Shown: in pieces, positions 12,194 through 23,499 of the stretch
How positions within the stretch are numbered: position 1 is the first letter of the stretch
How the letters are laid out: every line of letters begins with the position of its first letter
From: Coriolopsis trogii
Taxonomy: Eukaryota; Basidiomycota; Agaricomycetes; Polyporales; Polyporaceae
NCBI GenBank assembly: GCA_020543525.1
Contig: JAHYIO010000037.1
Span: forward strand, 1,364,001 to 1,428,000
Length of the DNA stretch: 64,000 nt
Direction: 5' to 3'
Translations under genes and position numbers: made by a program
The notes under the pieces: model-generated
What the model was told of the DNA's origin: nothing
Database searches by the model: none
What the model saw: only the letters and a program-made list of their open reading frames with translations

Positions 12194-12830
12194 GTTGCTT
12201 AGGACAGAAGATGAAGAAGGTTTGGGGAGTCTCAAGGAGCGACGCCATGCGCTTTTAGGTGCACCCCCCAGTACTGCGGGCATTGATACTTCGGTCCGTC
12301 GAGGGCGGGCTATCTCGTGAACGGGCTAGATTCATACACTATTCCGCGAGATCGGTTGACTCAAGCCGGGCTAGTCCTCTGTAGAACCAGCTGACGAGGG
12401 TTTGTACTTGATATACAGTACGCCGATACCGTTCGTTGAGTGTTAAGCGGCAGTATCGGCAAGGGAGGTGGTGGCAGCTGCACGAGTTGCCTGATTGCGC
12501 GAGACGTCCTGGGGCTGTCCAACGGGAAGGAAGGGATTGCACACCAAGAAACTGGATACGGCCTGGCGTTCATGTTATCAAGAGCACATGCGTTCCGCGC
12601 CTCGATCAGTGCAGTGGCGCATGAGTACTTACAGCAGCCGTGCCGGGAGGATTAGAGGTTGCCAAGAGTGAGAACGACGTACGGAGCGTTACTGCAGACG
12701 TCGGTGAAGCAGCTGGGAATCATGAACATTGGAGAATGCGCGACGGACACGCGAGGTTGTGGAACGTGGTCAAGCAGCGCGCGACAGGACTTCGCCTACA
12801 GACCGAGTTGGCACTGGGCAGCGCTTGCAT

Positions 12831-14315
12831 ATGCCTCGACTCATACCTCGACTACTACGTGCACTCAATCATGCCAGGTCTCTTCCCCCACGACCATCCC
12901 GAAGACCACCACCACAGCCTATCGCTCCATATGTTGCTCCAGAACGCGTATATACGCGTCCGAATGAGGTGGACCTGACACCTACTGGCCGTAGCAAATC
13001 TATCCTGCTGGACCGACAGGCCGTCCGCTCCATCTTTCGACATGCTCGGTATAAGAGGGAAAAGGAGCTGCCGCCGCTGTCACCAACACCACCGAGCAGA
13101 CGTGCGCGCGCACTCACAGAACGAGACCGGAGGCCTATGACGAAGGAAGAAAGGAAGTTCTGGGCAAACCCATACCGTACGCCCCACATCCAATGCCATT
13201 AGTTTCATCTTCTCATACAGGCGACAGTCAGGATGCTTGGTAGTCCTATGCGGAAATGCTTCGAGACGGAATGGCTCCTGCCACGAGGTCCGTACGGGGT
13301 CGACATGACTGCGCTTCTTTCCCGCTTGCTCACACCAGGGCCTTAATGCAGACTTGTTGATTGGGATGACACCTGTACTGTTCCCTGACCTTGCTGGCAC
13401 CCGCAAATGTTCCTTTCTCCCCTCCGGTATAGAACACCCTGCCTTTCGACGTCAGAGAGGAGGCAGGATTCGCTATTTACTATGTTGGAAACCCGTGCTA
13501 CAGCACGTTGCCGCGACAGGTGAGCCTGGTAGCGATTCCCTTGCGTCTGATACCGACCTCTTTGCACATCAGGTACCTTCAAGCGATACAGGCCAGAGCA
13601 CACGACAACCATGACCATGCACCCCCTGATCATTCAACACGTGAGCCATGCTTTGCGTGTGCGTGTCCTACAGGAACTTCAGATTCTCGCGCGACAACTA
13701 CGGCGCGCACAGACGAAGTCTCCTCCGCTAGTCCGAAGGCTCACTCGCGAAGAACTGGACGACATCAGGTCATCCGGTGTGGTCCGCCTCAAGGACGCCG
13801 TCGCCATCGTCGTCGTTCCTCCGGTGAACAGAGATCCGGAAACCGGAGAACGTCCTCAGCCTAACTGGACCTCAAGCCCCACGAAGGAGGATCTGGAACC
13901 TCCCCGACGCACATCGCAGTCATTCCCGCTCTCTGTGTTGTATCCGACGAGCCAGGGCGAGACTTCCTCCGATCCGTTGCAGCTCCTGCCTTCATCTTGC
14001 GTACCTCTATACAACGGAGTACCTCTTTTTCCCTCTCGGACTCAACGCGCAGCCTTGTATGCGGCTCTGAACCGTGTTCTCAGAGCTGAGCATACAGCAG
14101 GGCTGACTGATGGTGAAATCTTGGCCTCTCAAGATGTCGTAGGGAGCAAGAAAACAAGTCATGCTTTCCTCATCTCCTCGTCTGAGCAGACACTCTTCCG
14201 AGGCGACACCGTTCCCCTAGCCATCGCATTGTGGAGACTCAGGATGTGGGAAGCGAATCATGAAGAGGCCCCTGTAGTCAACTGGATACTTAAACCATCC
14301 AGCGCATCATTATAA
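12831..14315 (+). CDS. Conserved fungal protein of unknown function, basic N-terminus
   Basis: I recognise the general look of a conserved basidiomycete protein but know no function. The exon chain is consistent: 12831 to about 13177 (MPRLIPRLLRALNHARSL, then Arg/Pro-rich, then MTKEERKFWANPY), a short exon RMLGSPMRKCFETEWLLPR, then DLLIGMTPVLFPDLAGTRK with GGRIRYLLCWKPVLQHV, and a last exon from about 13573 to the stop. The last exon contains LQELQILARQLRRAQ, RLTREELDDIRSSGVVRLKD and a serine-rich region, and ends NWILKPSSASL. The arginine-rich, acid-free N-terminus suggests import into mitochondria; that is inference. It ends 110 bp from the convergent PRE3 stop. Confidence 0.72.
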
Positions 14316-14425
14316 TGCTTTCGAGCTGGCTATATCAGTTATCATCCTTGTCGCGACGCCCATTCCTACCAATACATGCTGATTGCTACGTCAACGTCCG
14401 GTCTTACGATGTAAAGACACATACT

Positions 14426-15385
14426 CTATGCGTCCACAGCCATCGCCACAGCACCTGCGAGATCACCGCTCCGTGCGTCAGAGCCCAAGACCTCTCTGCC
14501 CTGCCAGAACTTCGGCAGCTGGTCTCCTGGTACGAAGAGTCGCTCGACATTGTCCTCGGTGATGACACACATACGGATAACACCACCCGATGAACCGTCT
14601 CGAGACATGGCCAATGCCAATGCTTTGGGGGGAAAACATCAGACTCGCAGCCTCAGAGGCGAACGTGAGGAGGGAAACACGCACTGTTCTTCACGAACTC
14701 GACAGTTTGATCACGGTCCCATCCATCTTGATATGTCGCGTCGCAGTAACCATATACGTATGTCGAACCTGACCCTCCAATTGCCCATGGTTGCTTGAAG
14801 AGGCCTCCACCCAGAGGAATGTTGTATACGCTAGGACCGGCCTCCTTGTCCCAGCCCGCGACGATGATGCCCGCAGAGAGTGCGTCCTTGTTATCGTAGC
14901 AGAGCTTTTGGAACATGGTCGCCGCGGTGTGGACTGGGGGTGGTGAGCCGCTCATTTGACTGAAAAGCACAAGCGTTTGTATACAGGCGAGGCCTCGGAA
15001 TAGAGTGCATCGTCTACTCACGTGTGCAACTGGAGATAGTAGTGTACAATATCCGCAATGGCTTGTGTGTCTGCGGCTGAGCCTGATCGACAACAGTAGA
15101 TGCGGTCGTGAACATGCGTGAGCTTGTCTGTTACACGGTTTGCCTAGACGGAAAGTCAACGAGTGTGATATTCTCCGATGATTGACGTTGCGTACAATGT
15201 AGCTTCCGGTAGTCGTACGACTATCCGCTCCTACGACAACACCGTCCTTAAACTGGACGGCCATGATCGAGGTCTATTCCAGAGCAATCAGTTCGAGGTG
15301 CTCAATCATTGAGAGTTCAGACAGCAAGACATACACCGAGATTGACTTCTCCGGACTTCAGACGAGCAATATCAATGGTTTCCAT
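14426..15385 (-). CDS. PRE3: 20S proteasome subunit beta1 (caspase-like active site)
   Basis: Beta1 supplies the caspase-like (post-acidic) activity of the 20S core. Exons 15335-15385, 15196-15273, 15022-15143, 14685-14959 and 14423-14622 region (stop at 14426-14428) give 240 residues. The propeptide [17 protein letters not shown] is 17 residues; autocleavage before Thr exposes [19 protein letters not shown], so Thr1 is the first codon of exon 2. The conserved Asp17 (GADSR), Lys33 equivalent ([15 protein letters not shown] context) and the [29 protein letters not shown] and [18 protein letters not shown] segments are all present. It is divergent from RPN12 across a 209-bp gap. The neighbouring genes RPN12 and PRE10 also encode proteasome subunits, which suggests shared control. 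Confidence 0.96.
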
Positions 15386-15594
15386 GTCGAGCGTCGTGGT
15401 ATAAAGGACAGAAGAGAGGTCGAGATGGAGGCAAGGAGATGAGCGCAAGTGGAGAAGTCGCGCTGTGGCTGAAGGGGTGACGCGTCCGACGCGCGTCGCG
15501 GGCGCCAAGCTGAATACACTCTCTCCTCGCATACCTCGACGTTCTCCCCTCGGCTTCCTTCCCCAGTATCACCTACAGTTCACGCAATATCGAT
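15386..15594. promoter_or_regulatory. Shared promoter gap between PRE3 and RPN12
   Basis: Only 209 bp separate the two divergent start codons, so both promoters must lie here. The gap contains GTATAAAGG (TATAAA at 15400-15405 on the plus strand, near the PRE3 side) and a CpG-rich core at 15479-15500 with ACGCGT and the palindrome GACGCGCGTC. No exact yeast PACE element (GGTGGCAAA) is visible. Confidence 0.7.
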
Positions 15595-16700
15595 ATGGCG
15601 CCCCCACAACTAGCACAGCTCTATAAGGAGCTCCAGCAGGCTTTCATGTCTGGCAACGTCCAGCAGACTGGCGTTCTCCTGGCTCGGCTGAAGGTGCGCC
15701 TCCGCTTCGATCACCTCGTAATGTCCATGCTGCTGAGGATTTCTCTGGTTGCTATTTTGTTAGATTGGCCTCACTGAGGCGGGCTTGCTGGTACCGTTTG
15801 GTAAACCAGATCCTCAGGACCTTGTTCTTGCTCGTGAGTGGTCCAATGCATATATGTCCAGCAATGAGATGGACTGAGGATATGCGTCTTCTGCATAAAG
15901 GTGACGTCCTCGAGGTCGGCGCGTTTTGGAGCATACGGAACAAGGACATTCCCTCGTTCGACCGCTACTTCTCGCAACTTCAGACCTTCTACAATGACTA
16001 TACGTACGTTCCGAACCACGTCTCCCACCATACCACTCCTCATACTCATATGTATCCTTGTAAAGCTCTGTCCTTCCACCATCACCACGCGAGATGCCTC
16101 TCCGTGGCCTCAACCTCATCCGTCTCCTCACGCAGAACCGCATCGCCGATTTCCACACAACACTCGAGTCCCTCCCGCTCCCCGCCGACTCCCTCACCGC
16201 GAACCCATACATCGCGCACCCGATAAACCTCGAGCAATGGCTCATGGAGGGCAGCTACAGCAAGGTCTGGAACGCCCGTGAAGAAGCCCCGACAGAGGAG
16301 TACAAGTTCTTCGTTGACAGTCTCATGGGAACTATCCGGTGAGTCTCCACCCGGACGGTTCAATGCAAGTTACTAAACCAATTGTGTCAATAACAGAAAC
16401 GAGATTGCGAGTTGCGAAGAGACAGCGTATGACAGCCTACCACTGAAGGACGCGGCAACTCTCCTATTCTTTAAGAACCAGAACGATCTCCTCACGTTCG
16501 CACAACAGGTAGGGCACAGCAGGTCGTAACGATGTATGCAGCGCTGACTAAGTGACGTATCACAGCGAGGGTGGCAAGTAGATTTGACAGCCGCGAAGAT
16601 TCATTTTGCAAAGAAGACGGAAGAGAAAGTAGAGATACCAAAGGAGAGGCTCATTCTAGCAAACTTGCAGTATGCGCGTGAGCTTGAGCAGATTGTGTAG
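15595..16700 (+). CDS. RPN12: 26S proteasome lid subunit Rpn12
   Basis: Rpn12 (PSMD8) is the last subunit to join the 19S lid and gates lid-base assembly. Translation begins MAPPQLAQLYKELQQAFMSG. Spliced exons give LLARLKIGLTEAGLLVPFG, then RDVLEVGAFWSIRNKDIPSF and DRYFSQLQTFYNDY. Next comes MPLRGLNLIRLLTQNRIADF with FHTTLESLP, HPINLEQWLMEGSYSKVWNA, and a C-terminal winged-helix (PCI-like, CSN8/PSMD8/EIF3K) part NEIASCEETAYDSLPLKDA, ending LANLQYARELEQIV. There are six or seven exons with introns of 50-70 nt. It is divergent from PRE3 and convergent with PRE10, 122 bp between stops. Confidence 0.95.
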
Positions 16701-16822
16701 ACTAGTATTCTCGCGGACAAGAAGCTATGTTGTTGTCGGTCCCTCGTGAATGGCAGCGGCCATATCGTCGCGATAGTCGATGGATCCGCGTATATTACAA
16801 TGCACAGGTATGCAGGTTACAA

Positions 16823-17896
16823 TTACTCGAAGTCTTCGAGCGCTGCCTTCGCCTTCCGTGACGCTTCGTCTGCGAGGTCTTTGGGTACCGGTAGATGGAC
16901 GCCGTTTGTCTCTGTACCTACCCAGGTCATCTCCAGCTCAAAGTCTTTCTCCTTCGCGTCGTCGTGTACAAGGTAGATACTACAATGAGTTAGACGCGTC
17001 CGTATCGGTGTGTGTTTGTGTGATACGCACATTCTTGCCGCTTCCATGACAGCTTCTCGCATCGATAGCTCAGTGAACTTTAACTTCTCCAACTCGGTTT
17101 TTGCGAGCTGGCGGCCCTTCCCGACCGCTGCACCACGGTAACCCTACGCAAGAGTGGGTGAGTGTGGTCAAGATGCAGAGTCAAGATCACGTACATATGA
17201 GACGCCACTGGGCTCAACCACGAACAGGGCAGGTCCATTCTTGTCTACGGCACCGAGAATCGTACTGCAGCCAAATGGACGAACCGAGGAATAAAGGGTG
17301 TACGCCTGCACGTACAGACCGACACGGTCTACCACGTACTGGGGAAACTGGTGAGTATCATTCATACGGAGTAATGCAGTGATGCGTACCTGGAGTGTAG
17401 GTGGAGCACGGTAGTTCTCTCGGTAACTGGCAGCCTCATCTCTCGCACGGTTAGAGAGTTGCCTGCCGTCTGCGAGGTAGCCTGCCGATGCCTGAAGATA
17501 CTGATCATGAACGGGAGTACTTCGCAACTCGGACGCGCTCCCTACGTACAAGACCAATGTGCTTGTCTATTGTTTGTATGCGCCTGTTCGCTTCTGGTAC
17601 TAGGAGTTTGGAATGGACGAGTTTCTCTACCGCAAGGACAACACCGTCATTCACGCGAAGACCTATGGCAGTCCTACAATCGGAACATCCACTCAGTTAT
17701 ACTGCCAGTCAATAACGGTATGAACGAGACATACCCAGAGTTCTCCACCGCCTTATTCGCGTACTCGACCTACAAGGTGATCAATCAGAGGTCCCCACAA
17801 GTTCCGGTACGCGTTCCCGGGCCGTACCTGGAATATACGACCGTCGGGTGAGTAGGTACTGGCTGACAAGTCATATCCTGTTCCGATGGATGTCAT
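16823..17896 (-). CDS. PRE10: 20S proteasome subunit alpha7 (PSMA3-like)
   Basis: Alpha7 forms part of the outer gating ring of the 20S core. Seven exons, 17828-17896, 17735-17769, 17550-17673, 17390-17491, 17195-17338, 17031-17143 and 16823-16979, give 247 residues. The N-terminal alpha signature is [20 protein letters not shown] then [55 protein letters not shown] and [20 protein letters not shown] follow, then [20 protein letters not shown], and the acidic alpha7-type tail ending [13 protein letters not shown]. The tail and the TIGLA-like KHIGLASAG context point to alpha7 over other alpha subunits. It is head-to-head with NUP82 across 242 bp. Confidence 0.95.
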
Positions 17897-18138
17897 GACG
17901 GCAAGTCAGTGAAAGCAAGGTGAGGAGTGGAGGGGGTAGAAATAGTCGGAGGCGCAAGCAACAGTGCGTAAGTATAGCAGGACGCGCAACCCTTGCCATC
18001 GACGCGTGCGCGTGGGAAGGACTTGCCCTACCCAGAAATCACGCGTCTTGGCGTCAAATGACCGCGTTGAATCCCCAGTCGCGTACCCTTCTGGTTGAGT
18101 CCATCTCCTTCAACATACCCCTGTCTTTCTCCCTCGCA
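17897..18138. promoter_or_regulatory. Shared promoter gap between PRE10 and NUP82
   Basis: The 242 bp between divergent start codons must contain both promoters. ACGCGT occurs twice (18002-18007 and 18041-18046). The same word occurs in the PRE3/RPN12 gap. No strong TATA box is visible. Confidence 0.6.
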
Positions 18139-21100
18139 ATGAACTCAAATGATGATTGGGACTCGCTACTGAACGATCATCCTGTCTTTGGCCTACCAAA
18201 GAGCGTATCTGGCCCAGCGGGCAAGGGGGAGGCGTCTCTCAATCTCTCGCTCAGCTCCCTCCCAGACTTTGTGGACCTGAATCCTGCCGATGACAAGTTG
18301 ACACCCTCGGGTCGACGTCAAGCCATTGCTATCAAAGATGCAGACTTGATTGTTGCAGTGGGCTCGGAAATTCGCATTACTTCCCTCGGAGAGTCTAAGG
18401 GCGCACGGGGCACGTCCCAGAAGTCCTACAAAGTGAGTATCGTGGCGCCCTCCCGAGATAGTTCACAATTGAACCTAACAGAGATGCATAGATATTGCAC
18501 ACTCCAAATGTTCAATTTGACATCCACCAGATTGCTCTCAACCCGAACGGGAAGCTGCTAGCAGTCGCAGGAGCCTTCCAAGTTGCGGTAGTTGTCCTCC
18601 CTCGGATAGGCTTTAGCAAGCTTGTCACTGCGACTGTGGATTGCAAGTGCGTACGCGTGCCTATATTGTACGAGGCGTGTACTTATAGCTGCAGGTCCTT
18701 CCAAGTCGGCCAATATCACCATGCTCTCGACTCGTCTGCGCCAGTGGCCAAGATTGATTGGCATCCTTGGGGACAAGGAGGATCTACTCTGCTAGTCATG
18801 ACAACTGATGGCAAACTTCGGTATGTACTCTCATAACCCTCTATGATGCCTTGCTAAGTCTTGCAGAGAGTATGACATATCCGTGGACGCGGATGAACCA
18901 CAGCAAACCTTGTCCTTCGTTCCTGACCGGCGTAACAGCAAATCCTTCTTCGCTGAAGATTCTGCCGAGCGAGAAGTCGCTTCGTTTGCATTTGGGAAAG
19001 GTAAAGCCGACTGGGGACCCCTGACGGTTTATGCGGTCATGAAAAGCGGCGATATCTATGCTATATGTCCCTATATGCCGAAGAATGCGTATGCATGTTT
19101 CCTTTGCATTTGATCCTGATTGCTGATGATCGTTATAGCTCAATACCTTCGACATATGTGCACTCATTAGAGTGTTACGTCGCTGCAAAGCAGGAGTTTC
19201 TATCCAGATCTACGTCTGGTGATCCTACATCTGATGGACTCACCACGCTGTACGACTTCCAGCACAAGTATGTCAATGCTCTGCTGAAGCAGCTACCTCC
19301 TGGCACCTCCTGGCCCGCCACCACACGTCTGGTACCCATGCACCCACCGACGACAATCAAAAATCCTCGCGCACGCCAAGGCCCGTTCTTGCTCCAACCA
19401 GCCCCGCGAACGCTGGCAGGAAGTGAGGGAGGCGACGCAACCGATATCATATACATGTCGTTCGGCGATGACGCTGCCGAGGAAAGTGAGGGAGAGACTG
19501 AAAGACTCGGCCTCGTTCTCGTATCATACCAAGACGGGAAGGTCGACCTATTCCTGGACGTTGAGAAGGTCGAGGCGAGGTGGGAGCTCAAGCAGGTCTG
19601 TCTCTATCACCTACGCCATTTCGTGCATGGGTGCTCTAACTCTGAAATGTAGCATCATACCAGTGATCTCCCGATGCTTGCCGTATATGAGAGCATTGAT
19701 TTGGGCATTGTTTCCACTCTCACGAAAGCCACTCGATCCGCAGGCAAGGAGTCGCTCTTGAATCTAATCCAAGGCAACCATCCAGTATTTCAACAGGACC
19801 CGATCCACGATGACTCGCTTTATGTCTATCATGCTTTCGGTGTTCATGCGTTGAACCTCGGGTCACTCCTGAAGAGTCTCGCAGTGGTCTTACGCGAAGG
19901 AAACGACAGCGAAGCAAATAGCAGCTCGGGATTGGATTCGGGTCTTGACAATGTCAAGAGTACGGAAGTCTTGCCCATTCTGTTGACTTTCTCCGTTGAA
20001 CAACAGTAAGTGTATCTCGCTGTCAACTATTATACGTCCAGCTGATGAAAATGTAGATGCTCTACTCCTGTTATTGGCGTAGCCATTCCGAACGACGTCT
20101 ACCTCACCTACAGCATCTTCGTGCTCACGTCTTCCATGCGCATATCCGTATTCCCCCTTACCCTCCGCTCCGACACATCGCTCGCAGATGAGGCACCACC
20201 GCCGCCAGCGGAGAAAGTACCACTCGCAATCGATCCGCCATCGACACAGGAAGCAAGCTCTTCCAAAACGATGTCGGCCTCTACGCACAGATCATTGCCC
20301 TCGCCGTCTGAATACGGCCCTCCTGCGTATGTCTCCCTCCTGAGCAAGGAACCATGGACGATTCCGCCAGCTCTCGCTCGCCCGTCCGGGCTTCCCGCAA
20401 ATCCCCGTTTATCGCTCCCCACCAACCTCAGCGCGTCAGGCAAACAGATTATGCTCACCCCTGAAATGCTGCGATACCTCGGGAGCACCGTCGAGAAGCT
20501 CTCCTCCCAGATCCACGACGCGCAGCTCGCGCACAGTGCGACCGAGGCCCGAGCCGCGCTGCAGGAACAGGAGTTCCGGCGGCAGCGCGAGACGTGCGCG
20601 AAGATGCTGGACACGGTGCGTGCGCTGGGCACGGTGCGGACGGAGGAGGCGAAGGCGCGCATCGCGAGAGTGCAGGGGGAGCAGAAGGCGCTGCTGGCGA
20701 GGTTGGACAGAGTGCTGCAGGGCTTGATGGCGAAGGCGAGCCCGGAGCTCAGCGAACACGAGTCGAAGTGGTTCGAGGAGCTGAGGAGGATGAAGGAGGA
20801 GGTCGCCGGCGCGGGCAAGTATGATAGCGAGTCGTTGGTCGCTCGGGCAAAACTGGTGGGTCCTGGTCCCTTTCTCGTTTGAGGCATGGGGTGGCTCACG
20901 ATGCGATGCGTACCGTAGCTCCGGCGCGAAGTGGACAGACTGCTGCCACATCTGAAGGAGATGAAGGAGAAAGAGGCTGCAAGGCGGAAGAGCCTGGTCG
21001 AGAACAGAGAATCGCTTGGTTTATCGCAAGCATTCGAGTTGGGCAAGCGATCTACAGAAGAGTGGGTCTGGGTTCTGAGACATCTGGAGTCGCGCATGCT

Positions 21101-21230
21101 GACACTTTACAACAGGCGCACACGGATCAGCCAGTTGGAGGCAGAGGTCTTGGAGCTCGCAAACAGGATGGATGTTTCTCTTGGGCGACCGCCCTTACAG
21201 CAGCGACAGCCGGAGACGATTGAGGAGTGA
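18139..21230 (+). CDS. NUP82: Nucleoporin Nup82/Nup88 homologue
   Basis: Nup82 (Nup88 in animals) anchors the mRNA-export platform on the cytoplasmic face of the nuclear pore, in a complex with Nsp1 and Nup159. The start is MNSNDDWDSLLNDHPVFGLP. The first two-thirds form a beta-propeller, with strands such as VQFDIHQIALNPNGKLLAVA, APVAKIDWHPWGQGGSTLLV and LTVYAVMKSGDIYAICPYMP. The last third is a coiled coil: STVEKLSSQIHDAQLAHSAT, RARVQGEQKALLARL-type heptads, LRREVDRLLPHLKEMKEKEA and RTRISQLEAEVLELANRMD. About ten exons are joined by 50-60-nt introns. The assignment rests on the propeller-plus-coiled-coil plan and the recognisable HPWG segment. The nearby NSP1 homologue fits. Confidence 0.85.
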
Positions 21231-21355
21231 GACCGCTTGTTTGGATTCCTTGTTGTAATTGTAACCCTTGAACGCATTCGTTGTCGCAATGTCTTCCGCT
21301 AACCTGAAGCGCTAGTTTCAAGCAGGGATAGATTGTAGACGAGACCAGGTAGGAG

Positions 21356-23242
21356 TCATGGGTCAGGCCCCCTAGGCCAGCAAATCAAGCTTCTCCACCA
21401 AATGTCCTGACTCTGCCATCGCCAGATGGTAGAGAACGTGTACAGACCCACCACGACGGCCACCAATATCAAGACGAAAACGGCCAAGACAGTCCACGTC
21501 GAGGCAGACGTGAGAACTCGAATGTCTTCGAGCGCATAAGCGAGCACGCTGGCGGTGAACGCGATGATCGACCAGACAAGGAGCACTGGTGGTAGGCTCA
21601 GGAGGATTGCGTGGCCAGAGAGACCAAAGGGGTTGTTGCGAGCGTTGTGGAGGTACGTGAACTGGACACGAAGTTCAGCGTCAGATTGCAGGAGGAAAGG
21701 TCCCCGCGGTATCGGCGATGCACTCACGGAAGACGGCATGCGAGTGTTGCGCTGGTGTCGCCAGACGAAGAATACTCCGATGGTGATGCTACCGAGCGAG
21801 GCGAACGCGGACAGAATGGCGGAGACACGGGTCGCTTCTCCGATGCCATCTATGGTGAGGATACCGATTGTGGCTCTGTGAGCGGTGTGAGCTGGATCCC
21901 AGCCCGGGATACTTCGCGCTAGGACACGTACGAGAGCAATACGGTTGCCTGTCCTATTGTCAGAGCAGTCTTTTCACAGTAGAGTAGGAACGGTGCTTAC
22001 GATCAGGATAAAATCAGAGTATTCCCTGACGAGTTGGTGGGTGTATGATTCCCAGCTCGAGCGCAGACCTGCAAGATGTCCCCGAAACTCGCTGGCTTCT
22101 TTGATATGTGCGAGATACGTCTGGGGTATACCGAAGAAAGGACCATTCGTGATGGCGCCTAGGAGCAGCTTCATAAACACGGACTCTCGTGGTGCTAGGT
22201 CAGGAGGCTGATAGAGAGACTTCCGATATGTTCTGAGCTCAGACCAGGTGATTTGGCCAAACCGCTGGCCAGTACGGAAGCTGTCTGGTCAAGCATGAAT
22301 GTACTGTATGGCAGACATGCGGTCATCAGTGCAGACTCACAGACATCCTTCAATATCCAGCCTACAAGAGCCGCGACGGATGGGAGGATAGGATTTGTAG
22401 AACCATCATCTGTTCACTGAAATACATGAGTTTGCAGTAACACTAGCGCCTTCGCAGATAGACCTTTCTCGCGATACAATGCGTCTAATAGCTGTTCGCA
22501 TTCGGCCTTCGAAAAGGGGGCAACACTTCTTGATCCGTCAATGAGGTGATCTGAGGATGCGGTAAGAGGCCGTCATGGTACAATATTTGACAAGATATAC
22601 CATGATGATACGAGCGGAGAGCGTCGATCGCTTCATGAATTCCTCGACGAGGGCAAGAATAGTGCGAGGGGTGATGCTGGACAAAATTCCAATACAGTCG
22701 TCTGGAGCGTAATACTTCGTATGGTTGGGGGCAAAGCACTTGTAGTTTTCACTTCAGTACTCACATCCATCCACGCTCGCATTCCTCAAAGCACTCCCAG
22801 AAAGCTTCGAAAGGTCGTAAGCCGCAGCGCATTGCTTGTGGTTCACGAACAGGGTGACAGAAGCCTCTGGGCCGTAGACCATGTGGTGAACTTCTGTATC
22901 GACTGGGAACTCGGCTGCTGAGTGACGCATACAGAAGGCTCGAGCCTTCTCCAATTGTGCAGGAATGCGAACATCTTCGTCCACGACGACTCTAAACTCT
23001 GCATTGCGGAAGTAGATGGATCCACGAGGATGGGTATACAATGTCCATCCCTGCGGGACATTACGAAGGGAAGAAAAGGTAACATAACCATCATCTTCCT
23101 CTGACCTACTGCAAGTGAGTACGTCGTGGAGAGCGATCATCTAATAGCGAACGCACCAATGGTCAGCATTATCCTCTGGCGGTATGGAGGTCGCAGTAAA
23201 ACGGGCGGTAATACAAGGGTCGCGGGGCATAGGTTCAGTCAT
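21356..23242 (-). CDS. WW-like domain protein with C-terminal membrane segments
   Basis: The first exon is MTEPMPRDPCITARFTATS, spliced (CW...|C) to RSEEDDGYVTFSSLR. A WW-like module follows, with VPQGWTLYTHPRGSIYFRN and AEFRVVVDEDV; the first Trp is present, but the second WW Trp is not obvious. A middle region includes FFGIPQTYLAHIKEASEF and RVSAILSAFASLGSITIGVF, and the C-terminus FTYLHNARNNPFGLSGHAIL leads into two hydrophobic helices (LLSLPPVLLVWSIIAF and TVLAVFVLILVAVVVGLYTF). I know this layout as a recurrent unnamed family in Agaricomycetes. Function is unknown; an organelle-membrane adaptor is a guess. The exon joins in the centre (22200-22750) are not all resolved. Confidence 0.75.
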
Positions 23243-23499
23243 GTAAGTTGATGCAGAGACACGCAGGAATACATGATGAAGTTAGAATGCAACCGCAGAG
23301 GAATCTGTCCATCAACGCGGGATCTTGGGCGCCTCAGAGAACGCGTCCGTCACGTGTATCGCGACTGTGAGGGACAAGCGTCAAATGCGCGAGGCCACCC
23401 TCGGATTCCGTTCCGTCCTTGCCACCACCACTATCCCGGCAGACCACCCCGGATGTCCTCTCCCATCTCCACATAGTCCCCTTACTTACCCAGGACGCC
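23243..23499. promoter_or_regulatory. Shared promoter gap between the WW-protein and CSC1 genes
   Basis: The 257 bp between the two divergent starts carry ACGCGT immediately followed by GTCACGTG (23349-23356). The latter is an E-box of the type bound by bHLH factors such as Cbf1. Function is inferred from the motif alone. Confidence 0.4.
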
